Shown here: positions 7,350 through 14,765 of the stretch, piece after piece
Numbering within the stretch: the first letter of the stretch is position 1
Layout of the letters: every line of letters begins with the position of its first letter
IMG/VR virus record: IMGVR_UViG_3300031565_000393
Coordinates: 1 to 23,166 of that record
Strand: one strand, 5' to 3'
Source of the DNA: a virus
DNA: 23,166 nt
Position numbers and translations under genes: made by a program
The notes under the pieces: model-generated
The model's input: the letters and a program-made list of their open reading frames with translations, nothing else
What the model was told of the DNA's origin: nothing
The model's database searches: none

Positions 7350-7607
7350 ATGCCCAACTTTAGAAAATTTTTAAACTATCATAAAGCTCTGGATAATTTT
7401 AAAAAAGATTATGGAAGTGGTAGAAGATTACCCTCTAATGAAATAAGTCCAGAAAAAATAGAATATTATATAGATTATGAATATCTTAAGGATGAGTTTC
7501 CAATAGATAGAACAATGAGGTGGGCAACTACTTCTACAGGTCAAAACTATTGGGAGAAATTAAATGCACACTATAGAAAATATAAACTTAATGATAAACT
7601 TAAATAA
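7350..7607 (+). CDS. Small hypothetical protein, second of a tandem paralogue pair
   Basis: 85 residues. The same frame of conserved positions as the preceding gene is visible: F-R-x-F-L-x-Y near the start, a Leu and Tyr about 8 and 15 residues later, and W-x-x-T-S-x-G-x-x-Y-W-E-K-L before the C-terminus. The end is basic (HYRKYKLNDKLK). It starts one base after the previous stop and its 3' end overlaps the primase gene. The function is unknown. A small DNA- or protein-binding module is possible because it sits in the replication block. Confidence 0.7.
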   Translation: MPNFRKFLNYHKALDNFKKDYGSGRRLPSNEISPEKIEYYIDYEYLKDEFPIDRTMRWATTSTGQNYWEKLNAHYRKYKLNDKLK

Positions 7608-8604
7608 AAAGGATCTTACAGAAGAAAATCTATTTAAATTTATTACTGAATTCGATGTTTTTGATTATTATATTAAAGATTTTGAACTTCATACTGTGTT
7701 TAATAGTCCTTTGAGAACAGATCGTAGTCCTAGTTTTACTGTATTTAAATCTGATGAACATAATAAACTATTTTACAAAGATTTTGGTACTGGTGACAGC
7801 GGTGATTGTATTGCTTTTATTAGGAGACTATTAGGATTAGGATATGTACAGGCATTACAGCAAGTAGTGCGTGACTTCAGTCTACAAAATGAATTTATTG
7901 ATAATATTCCTAAAGGTACAATAATAACTGGATTTAGTCCTAATACATTTATTAAAGGAATTGCTACAGAAGATATCAAAGCTAAGCAAAGAAGTTTTAT
8001 TCAAATTCTTCCTAGACTTTGGAAGAAATATGATTTACAATTTTGGGCTAACTTTGGAATATCTCAACCTACATTAAAGAAATTCTGGATACAACCACTA
8101 ACATACTTTTTTATAAATGGTCACATATTCACAGCAGATAAGTACTGCTATGCTTACATTGAATTAAAAGATGAAAGTATTACTTATAAAATATATCAAC
8201 CTTATAGTAAGGATAGGAAGTGGATAAGTAATCATCCTAAAGGTGCTCACCAAGGTTACAGATTGTTACCTAAAAAAAGTAATATTCTAATTATTACTAA
8301 ATCTCTTAAGGATGTTATGTCTTTATATGAAGTTATGGCAGTTGCTAGCATAGCTATTCAAAATGAAAGAATAGTTATAAAGGATACTGTTATGGAAGAG
8401 TACATGAAAAGATTTAAAAGAATAATTGGATTCTTTGATAATGATAGTACTGGTAAAGAACTTAGTGAAGTCTATGTTGATAAATATGGAATAGAATGTA
8501 TTTGCAGTCCTTTTGAAGACTCTAAGGACTTTAGTGATATTGTTAAAAATAAAGGTAAAGAACAAGCAGAAACAACATTTTTACAATTAATAAATCCAAA
8601 CTAA
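7564..8604 (+). CDS. DnaG-type primase with TOPRIM domain
   Basis: 346 residues (337 if the second ATG at 7591 is used, which would shorten the overlap with the upstream gene from 44 to 17 bases). Numbered from 7591, residues 38-92 resemble the DnaG zinc-binding region in pattern (NSPLRTDRSPSFTVF, then DFGTGDSGDCIAFIRRL), but the zinc-ligand Cys/His are missing. The TOPRIM fold follows: IITKSLKDVMSLYE at 234-247, where the usual catalytic Glu of the EG motif is replaced by Lys-Ser, and FFDNDSTGKE at 281-290 with the paired Asp. The protein would make RNA primers for the DnaB-like helicase and the family A polymerase. The altered residues either reflect a known phage variant or weaken activity. 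Context strongly supports primase. Confidence 0.85.
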   Translation: MHTIENINLMINLNKKDLTEENLFKFITEFDVFDYYIKDFELHTVFNSPLRTDRSPSFTVFKSDEHNKLFYKDFGTGDSGDCIAFIRRLLGLGYVQALQQVVRDFSLQNEFIDNIPKGTIITGFSPNTFIKGIATEDIKAKQRSFIQILPRLWKKYDLQFWANFGISQPTLKKFWIQPLTYFFINGHIFTADKYCYAYIELKDESITYKIYQPYSKDRKWISNHPKGAHQGYRLLPKKSNILIITKSLKDVMSLYEVMAVASIAIQNERIVIKDTVMEEYMKRFKRIIGFFDNDSTGKELSEVYVDKYGIECICSPFEDSKDFSDIVKNKGKEQAETTFLQLINPN

Positions 8605-8613
8605 ACATTGATT

Positions 8614-9324
8614 ATGAAAAGAAAAATTGGAATTGTCGGCTGGAAAGTCGGTGAAAATTCATTTGGGGTAACTATACCCTATTTAAACTTTTTTAAGGAA
8701 TATGGTGAGATAGTTACTATTATGCCTTGGTCAGAAATACAAGAATTTGATCTAATAGTATTACCCGGTGGCCCAGACATTAATCCATTAACTTATGGAG
8801 CAATACCTGATTTATATTTACAGAAGTCTTGTCCATATCGTGAAAGTTTTGATAGAAACTTTCTTCCTGAGTATATATCTCAAGGAACTCCTATATTTGG
8901 TATTTGTCGTGGTATGCAAGCAATAGCCGTACATTTTGGAGCCCAACTGTATCAGGATATGTATCATGAAACTAATAGTCCTGAAAAAAGAATGGAACGA
9001 GTTCATCCATTAGAATTTGATAGAGAGGCCGCTTCTATTCTTAATCTTAATTATGGTAAAGATAAGTTTAAGGTTAATTCTTTACATCATCAAGTGATTA
9101 AAGAAGAAACTTTATCTAGTGAGATTAGAGTTATAGCAAAGCATCCTTCTTGTAGTTGGGGAGGAATTGAGGTTATAGCCCATGTTGATCTTCCTATTGC
9201 CGGAGTGCAGTATCATCCTGAAGAATTTGGATTTGATGAAGTATCCGATGTTATAATTCCAAGACTATTAGAAAAGAAATCAATATTTAGTATAGAAACA
9301 GTTAAAAACATAATATCAGAATAA
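8614..9324 (+). CDS. Class I glutamine amidotransferase-like hydrolase (peptidase C26)
   Basis: 236 residues from ATG 8614 (a TTG at 8608 is also possible). It has the class I glutamine amidotransferase triad: nucleophile Cys98 in FGICRGMQ, and His201 and Glu203 in GVQYHPEEF. LPGGPDINP (50-58) and LHHQ (158-161) are characteristic of the C26 branch, which includes gamma-glutamyl-GABA hydrolase (PuuD) and gamma-glutamyl hydrolases. These cut gamma-glutamyl amide bonds and need no partner synthase. It is the first gene of the amidoligase cluster, overlapping the next gene by one base (TAATG). In this setting it could trim or recycle gamma-glutamyl-linked intermediates. The reaction type is well supported and the substrate is unknown. 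Confidence 0.9.
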   Translation: MKRKIGIVGWKVGENSFGVTIPYLNFFKEYGEIVTIMPWSEIQEFDLIVLPGGPDINPLTYGAIPDLYLQKSCPYRESFDRNFLPEYISQGTPIFGICRGMQAIAVHFGAQLYQDMYHETNSPEKRMERVHPLEFDREAASILNLNYGKDKFKVNSLHHQVIKEETLSSEIRVIAKHPSCSWGGIEVIAHVDLPIAGVQYHPEEFGFDEVSDVIIPRLLEKKSIFSIETVKNIISE

Positions 9325-9737
9325 TGGAAAAAATATTAGTAGCAGTTTATGGCAGTTTAAGAAAGAATCTAGGCAATCATTCTTTAATTGAAGATTCTAA
9401 GTATCTTGGAGAAGAATGGACAGAGGATGGATATACAATGATATCACTCTCGGCATTTCCTGGAGTATATGAAGATGAAAGTGGTGGTAAAGTTAAGATT
9501 GAAATTTATGAAGTTGATTCTTATACTGCAGCAAGATTAGATATGCTTGAAGGGTATAGTGGAGAAGACAGCTCCCGTAATTTCTATAATAAGAAAATTA
9601 TTGAAACTTCCCATGGTCCTACATATATTTATTTTATAAATGATAGTTATCGTGGCAGAAATAATATTGTAGAGGGTGGAGATTGGACAGAATTTTATAT
9701 GAACGAAAGAAAACAAAAATATGCTACCAAGAGTTAG
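9324..9737 (+). CDS. Gamma-glutamylcyclotransferase-like protein (GGCT/AIG2 fold)
   Basis: 137 residues. The hallmark YGSLR at 9-13 forms the substrate-binding loop, and LDMLEGY (72-78) carries Glu76 in the place of the catalytic Glu. The family converts gamma-glutamyl amino acids or gamma-glutamylamines to 5-oxoproline plus free amine. The length matches single-domain members. It overlaps the C26 gene by one base and the ATP-grasp gene by 17, so it is clearly in the same unit. In predicted amidoligase systems this fold is a repeated partner and is thought to remove or cyclise gamma-glutamyl links. The exact substrate is not visible from the sequence. Confidence 0.88.
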   Translation: MEKILVAVYGSLRKNLGNHSLIEDSKYLGEEWTEDGYTMISLSAFPGVYEDESGGKVKIEIYEVDSYTAARLDMLEGYSGEDSSRNFYNKKIIETSHGPTYIYFINDSYRGRNNIVEGGDWTEFYMNERKQKYATKS

Positions 9738-10512
9738 ATCAGTACAAATTAGAACAAAAAATCCAAGTGCTATTCCATTACGGAGAAGTATTTCAGTTCC
9801 TGGTAGAAGTATAGTAAGACTAGGATCTCAGACTCCTACTAATAGGGCATTTCCTAAGTCATATGGAGTATATCCTATTAAAGAAGTTAATACTGTTGAA
9901 TCAATATTGAATTCTAGAGATAAACTTAGGATGAAGGATTGTTTTGCAAAATATAGTACTGAAATACCTCAAGCTCAATGGTGGGAACTGAAAGATATTC
10001 CTGACAATGCTTATCCTAATCTCCCCTATCCTCTTGTAGCCAAAAGAGTGGTTGGATTTAAGGGGCATGGTATGTTCTTAGTTAATAATGAGCAAGAGCT
10101 TAGAGATAACATTTCCATTATTAGAAGTGGTAGATTTTTAGAACATTTTTGTAATTTTGCTCGTGAGTATAGACTACATTGTACTCAGAATGAATGTTTT
10201 ATGGCGTGGCGTAAGCTTCGTAAAGAAGGAAGTAAAGAACGCTGGTTCTTCAACTCTTCAAATTGTAATTGGGTTAGTCCAAAACACGAGTTGTTTGATA
10301 CCCCTAGTAATTGGAGTAGTATGGTTAGTTCATCAATAAATGCTATGAGAGCAGTAGGATTAGATATTGGTGCAGTAGACGTAAGAGTCCAATCTAATAG
10401 TAAGGCAGATCCTGCCTATATTATTTGTGAAGTTAACAGTGCCCCTGCTCTTGGAGATAAAGGAGTACAAATTTATAAAAATATAATACATAAACTATTA
10501 ATAAATAAATAA
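9721..10512 (+). CDS. ATP-grasp ligase (RimK-like fold)
   Basis: 263 residues. The ATP-grasp fold is visible: nucleotide-binding Lys in PLVAKRV (Lys108), the glycine-rich loop VGFKGHGM (111-118), the hinge acid at FLEHF (Glu141), basic residues REYRLH (148-153), and the metal-binding Asp220 (GLDIGAVDV), Glu237 and Asn239 (ICEVNSAPAL). Such enzymes activate a carboxylate as an acyl phosphate and join it to an amine, giving an amide or peptide bond. The first 45 residues are basic and Pro/Ser/Arg-rich and look disordered, which is unusual for the family and could bind nucleic acid or a partner. It starts 17 bases inside the upstream gene and is followed after one base by the 467-residue unknown gene. 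Confidence 0.88.
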   Translation: MLPRVRSVQIRTKNPSAIPLRRSISVPGRSIVRLGSQTPTNRAFPKSYGVYPIKEVNTVESILNSRDKLRMKDCFAKYSTEIPQAQWWELKDIPDNAYPNLPYPLVAKRVVGFKGHGMFLVNNEQELRDNISIIRSGRFLEHFCNFAREYRLHCTQNECFMAWRKLRKEGSKERWFFNSSNCNWVSPKHELFDTPSNWSSMVSSSINAMRAVGLDIGAVDVRVQSNSKADPAYIICEVNSAPALGDKGVQIYKNIIHKLLINK

Positions 10513-10513
10513 A

Positions 10514-11917
10514 ATGTCAGATACCTCGTATTTTATATGTAATGCAGACAAAGCAGAAAAAGATTCTGATAATCTTTCGGCTTATTTCCAAAAAGCAGGA
10601 TGTTGTTCAGGCATCAGAGATTGGGTTAATAACTCTTATTTTTCTGTAGTAAGAAAAATAGACCTTACTGTAAATCATAAAGTGTATGAAAGTTGGATTG
10701 AAACATTAATAGAAAATAACTTTCCTATTACTGAATTTAAAGAAAATGATCTTATTCCTAAAGAAACTGATCTTTTTAGTGAAAAGACAGTAACAAAGAA
10801 TAAAATAGCTCAGTATGCTAAGCATCCTAATTATAGGGATCTTCTTGTTTCAATAGAGAAAAGTATCACAAAAGGCAATAAAATATTTGTAAGAGGTACT
10901 GATAGAGGAGAAGATCTTTACTATTGGACTGCTACTTCAATGAAAAAAGGCCAAATTATTGGAGTTGATAATAGTTTAGGATTAGTTACAGTTAAAATTC
11001 TTGAACATGATCTTGATTTATTGCATGGTGATTCTCATGATGTAGAACTTCAGGTGTTTAATGATTATGATAGTAATATTCCAATGATTTCTGAGTTAGA
11101 GCTTGGTGAAGTTAAGGTTAAAAAGCCTGAAACTAAGTATCTTGATGGATATCTAATAAAAGTTGATTCTACTAATCTTTCTTCTAAAGAAGTACTTGCT
11201 GTCCATTCTTTAATTAGATATGGTTGGCATACTAATTATACTAACTTTATTGATAACTTCTTTACAGTTAAGAAAGCTGTTCCTGAGGCTACTTTCTTTG
11301 AGTTATTACTCATGGTAAGTTTTGCAGGAAATTATTCTGGATATCATAGCATTTTTGAACCTAATAATAAAGGTGGTTTTATGCCTTCATCCAAAATTGT
11401 GAAGAATTTAAACAGTAGTCCAGACAATATAAATGGATCTGTATATCAGGAACCTAAGTTAAAAGACTTACATGCTAATGCTATTAAGTTTCTTAAGGCA
11501 GGAAATTGGAGGAAAGGATATGAAGATATGCTTGTTGCTTCTTATGGTAGTAAGAATAAAGAGCTTAGAACTATTAAAGCCCTTTCTGATTTTGGTCAAC
11601 TTACTAAAAAAGTAGACTATACCATTATAGATGAGAATTATAGTTCTTATAAAGTAACTGCAGATGATTTTTCATTTCGTTGGTATAAGAAAGAGAGATT
11701 TAGTACTCCTAAAATTATAACAGATTTTAAAGAGCCAAAGCCTGAAGACCAAACTGCTGAAGCAATGAGTGAAGAAAGTTTAATTAGAAGGGGAGCCGCT
11801 AGACCCCTCATCAATAAAGAATATCCTCCTTACCCCAGTGCTGGTCCAAGAGTAAGAAAAATAACACTGGAAGAATCATGGAATGGGCATATTAAAGGTA
11901 AAACTTCCAATCAATAG
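10514..11917 (+). CDS. Large unknown protein in the amidoligase cluster (467 aa)
   Basis: 467 residues with no family I recognise. It begins MSDTSYFICNADKAEKDSDN and CysCys at 29-30 follows soon after. The middle is mixed alpha/beta with aromatic-rich helices (FFELLLMVSFAGNYSGYHS). The last 65 residues are proline- and charge-rich and look extended (RGAARPLINKEYPPYPSAG) with an end of WNGHIKGKTSNQ. It sits between two C-N ligase genes with a one-base gap on the left and a 12-base gap on the right. Two ideas fit: it is the acceptor or carrier modified by the ligases, or a structural partner of the complex. Neither is shown by the sequence. Confidence 0.7.
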   Translation: MSDTSYFICNADKAEKDSDNLSAYFQKAGCCSGIRDWVNNSYFSVVRKIDLTVNHKVYESWIETLIENNFPITEFKENDLIPKETDLFSEKTVTKNKIAQYAKHPNYRDLLVSIEKSITKGNKIFVRGTDRGEDLYYWTATSMKKGQIIGVDNSLGLVTVKILEHDLDLLHGDSHDVELQVFNDYDSNIPMISELELGEVKVKKPETKYLDGYLIKVDSTNLSSKEVLAVHSLIRYGWHTNYTNFIDNFFTVKKAVPEATFFELLLMVSFAGNYSGYHSIFEPNNKGGFMPSSKIVKNLNSSPDNINGSVYQEPKLKDLHANAIKFLKAGNWRKGYEDMLVASYGSKNKELRTIKALSDFGQLTKKVDYTIIDENYSSYKVTADDFSFRWYKKERFSTPKIITDFKEPKPEDQTAEAMSEESLIRRGAARPLINKEYPPYPSAGPRVRKITLEESWNGHIKGKTSNQ

Positions 11918-11929
11918 AGAAAATAGTAT

Positions 11930-12754
11930 ATGTTTAAACTTGAAACAGTAGGATCAGATCCAGAATTCTTTCTATTTAGTGAAGATAATGCATTTCCAGC
12001 TATAAGATTTACCTCAGGTACTAAGACAGTACCTGAGGAAATCAAGCCCGGATTTTCACTACAGAGAGATAATTTATTAATAGAAGGAAATATTCCACCA
12101 AGTAGAACTAAAGACGAATTTGTTAGTAATATATTATTTATTAAAGACTACATTCGTTCACGAGTAGAGATTAAGTCTCTTAAACTTGTATGTGCTGATT
12201 CTGCTAGATTTATGCCCAGATATCTCAGAATTCCTGAGGCTCGTGAATTTGGGTGTGATCCTTATAAGCTTGCTTGGAGAGGAGGAAAAACTGCAGAAGC
12301 AGATGATTTGTCTAGAATTTCGGAAAGGGTAGCCGGATTTCATATTCATTTAGGGTATGATTGGGAAGAGCTTCCTAAAAATCGTGCAGATGTATGTATT
12401 GCAAAAGCATTTGATATGTTTGTAACTGTTCCTTCACGAGAAATTCATTCAGATAGAACTAGAATGCGTTACTATGGTAGATTAGGTTCATATAGAGGTA
12501 AATCTTATGGAATTGAATGTCGTTCATTAGGAGGATATTTTCTTAATGATGAATATTTACCATGGGTATGGGACAGAATTCAAGATATGTCTAAATATTT
12601 AAATACAATTTCTAAAGAGGCATTAAATAAATTATCTACTTTAGGATTGACTTTTGCTCAGGCTAATTATGCTAATATAACAGGACTGCTTGACGATTCT
12701 GTATATGAAAAATATGAAGTTAAAAAACTAGAAAAAATATATGTTAGTATTTAA
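11930..12754 (+). CDS. phiEco32-like COOH-NH2 ligase (glutamine synthetase-fold amidoligase)
   Basis: 274 residues. The pattern is that of the phage COOH-NH2 ligase type 2 group: GSDPEFFLF at 8-16, EFGCDPYKLAW at 106-116, AGFHIHLG at 135-142 and the basic/Arg-rich block YGRLGSYRGK (182-191) followed by ECRSLGG (196-202). The family has the glutamine synthetase catalytic fold, where His, Glu and Arg bind ATP, metal and the acyl phosphate, and is predicted to join a carboxylate to an amine. The gene overlaps the class II amidotransferase gene by 14 bases, an arrangement also described in phiEco32-type phages. A perfect 11-bp inverted repeat lies near the start of this gene (12012-12038). Confidence 0.85.
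   Translation: MFKLETVGSDPEFFLFSEDNAFPAIRFTSGTKTVPEEIKPGFSLQRDNLLIEGNIPPSRTKDEFVSNILFIKDYIRSRVEIKSLKLVCADSARFMPRYLRIPEAREFGCDPYKLAWRGGKTAEADDLSRISERVAGFHIHLGYDWEELPKNRADVCIAKAFDMFVTVPSREIHSDRTRMRYYGRLGSYRGKSYGIECRSLGGYFLNDEYLPWVWDRIQDMSKYLNTISKEALNKLSTLGLTFAQANYANITGLLDDSVYEKYEVKKLEKIYVSI
12012..12038 (+). repeat. Perfect 11-bp inverted repeat inside the COOH-NH2 ligase gene
   Basis: CCTCAGGTACT (12012-12022) and AGTACCTGAGG (12028-12038) are exact inverse complements around the loop AAGAC. The arms are more GC-rich than the surrounding gene. In mRNA this would be a stable hairpin around codons 28-36, close enough to the start to matter for translation. Confidence 0.7.
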
Positions 12755-14765
12755 TATAATAATAATTGCATTAATTTTACATACATTATTCTCTAAACAT
12801 AATACTGTATTATCCTGTGGGTTATTTGCCTTTATAGGTAATAATGCTAATAGATTTAACTGGGATAGATTTAATTATCTTGGTGCAGCAAATGATGATA
12901 GAGGTGGTGATTCATGTGGAATTGTTACTCCAGACTTTTTTAAGTATGGAATGGGACCAGAAGCTAGATATGAGAAATTCATTATTAAAGCAGATCAAAA
13001 TCCTGAAGGTAAGTATAAGATAGTTTTGGGACACACTAGAAAAGCATCTATTGGTGCAGTAGATCTAAACCATGCTCAACCTTATATTTTTACTTCTAAG
13101 TCTAGGATAGTTAAAAGGATGAAGAAGAAAGATCCTATACTTTCTAAATTTGTAGACAGAAATGCCGCTAAAGATACTCTTGTATTTGCAGGAACTCATA
13201 ATGGTACAATTAATAACTATAAAGAGCTTGCATCCCAATATGGCATTAACTGTTTAGACAAAAATGATAGTGGTGTAATAATGGAAATCCTTTTTAAGTA
13301 TGGTACTAATGTACTTACTGAGTATGCAGGAACTGCTGCACTTATTTGGCATAATTTTGCAGAAAATTGTTCTTATGTATTTAGAGGTAGTAGCCCTATT
13401 TATAGTAAGAATGCTGTTGCTGTAGAAGAACGTCCTTTATTTGCATATGTTGAATCTGATAATAATACTTATTTTTCTTCTACAGAAGACAGTTTAAAAT
13501 TTATTGGAGGAAATAAAGATTCTGTTCTAGAAGTTGATGCTAATTATTTGTACAAGATACAGAATGGAAAGATCACTGGCAAAATAGAAGTGGATAGATC
13601 TGTAATTCCTCAAAAAGAATCTACAGTTACTACTAGCTCTGGTAGCAGAAATGCTTATAAAGCAAATGAAGATCTTTATGGCAGTGAATGGAGTAATTGT
13701 CATGGTTATGGAAAATCTAATATTCTTTATCAGAAAGACGTAACTGAAGAATATATAGGTGAGTACAAACTAAGTAAAAGAGCTATAAGTGGAAGTAAGT
13801 TGCATATTATAAATGAAGTTAAACCTTATATAGCTGCTATAGATACAAATAGTATTTTCTTCTGGAGAGGTAGATATATGTTTTGTGAAGTGTTGGCACA
13901 AGGAGTTATACATATTAGTCATTGGGGTAAAAGAATAACCCCAACTGAACGAGGTGCAAGGCCCTTCTTTTTTATAGATGGAGTTATGTTAGTTGATAGA
14001 ACAGCTTATGAAGAAGGTTTAAAAATTATTGCTGACTTTAAGGGCACTGAGAAAGAACTTGCTAGAAAATTAGCTCCTTTATCAGTATATCCAGTACATT
14101 CATACTTCAAAACTAATGAAAGAAAGCTTGATTTCCAAGATTTCTTTAAGCCTAATGATGCTTATGTAGAACATAGGGAGTCTGATAGTACTAGAGTTAT
14201 GGCAGGAAGAGTTCATTTTACTGGAGAGTTTAATCCAGTATTTTCTAAAAGAATCTATATTGTTAGAAATGGTGATTTAAAAGGAATTTCTGAAACTGTA
14301 TTTGCAAAGACTCCTAATGAAGAGTTTGGTTCTATTGAGAATCCTAAGAATAAGCCATTCACAGGTAAAATTATTGCAATACCTCAGGTTACTGAAGAGT
14401 ATCCAGACTGTCCTTGTTATAATTGTAAGGACGCAGAATCTAATCAATGTACTAATTGTAATCCACTTGATGATTATCTTGCTGAGTGGAAAAAGTTTAA
14501 TGAGCTTCCTGAGAATAAAAGAACTGATAATAAGTTGGCGTTATCCCCTGCTGAAAGTGATGTAGCATATGATGCTGCTTATCGTGAGGTATATGATAGT
14601 CAGTTAAAGACTATTATTAGTGACTTTTCTCAAGCAATGCAAGAGGCTATAGAGGAATTATATACTATGGGACCTGTAGATGCTTCTACTGAACTTGAAG
14701 ACATTTTTAATGTTACTAAAAATACGTTAATTAATTTTGAAGATAAACACTTGAGTAAATTCTAA
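12741..14765 (+). CDS. Class II (Ntn) glutamine amidotransferase with hydrophobic leader and Cys cluster
   Basis: 674 residues. Residues 26-220 carry the class II glutamine amidotransferase signature: Cys26 in CGLFAFIG, RGGDSCGI at 54-61, GHTR at 97-100, and HNG at 153-155 (Asn154/Gly155 as the oxyanion hole). Class II enzymes need the nucleophile Cys at the mature N-terminus, and here 25 mostly hydrophobic residues precede it, so processing is implied, as known for PurF and glutamate synthase. The domain would release ammonia from glutamine. Residues 300-674 are unrecognised. They include a possible zinc site with Cys557, 559, 562, 570 and 573, and an acidic C-terminus. The gene overlaps the amidoligase upstream by 14 bases and the second amidoligase by one base (TAATG). 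Confidence 0.85.
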   Translation: MLVFNIIIIALILHTLFSKHNTVLSCGLFAFIGNNANRFNWDRFNYLGAANDDRGGDSCGIVTPDFFKYGMGPEARYEKFIIKADQNPEGKYKIVLGHTRKASIGAVDLNHAQPYIFTSKSRIVKRMKKKDPILSKFVDRNAAKDTLVFAGTHNGTINNYKELASQYGINCLDKNDSGVIMEILFKYGTNVLTEYAGTAALIWHNFAENCSYVFRGSSPIYSKNAVAVEERPLFAYVESDNNTYFSSTEDSLKFIGGNKDSVLEVDANYLYKIQNGKITGKIEVDRSVIPQKESTVTTSSGSRNAYKANEDLYGSEWSNCHGYGKSNILYQKDVTEEYIGEYKLSKRAISGSKLHIINEVKPYIAAIDTNSIFFWRGRYMFCEVLAQGVIHISHWGKRITPTERGARPFFFIDGVMLVDRTAYEEGLKIIADFKGTEKELARKLAPLSVYPVHSYFKTNERKLDFQDFFKPNDAYVEHRESDSTRVMAGRVHFTGEFNPVFSKRIYIVRNGDLKGISETVFAKTPNEEFGSIENPKNKPFTGKIIAIPQVTEEYPDCPCYNCKDAESNQCTNCNPLDDYLAEWKKFNELPENKRTDNKLALSPAESDVAYDAAYREVYDSQLKTIISDFSQAMQEAIEELYTMGPVDASTELEDIFNVTKNTLINFEDKHLSKF

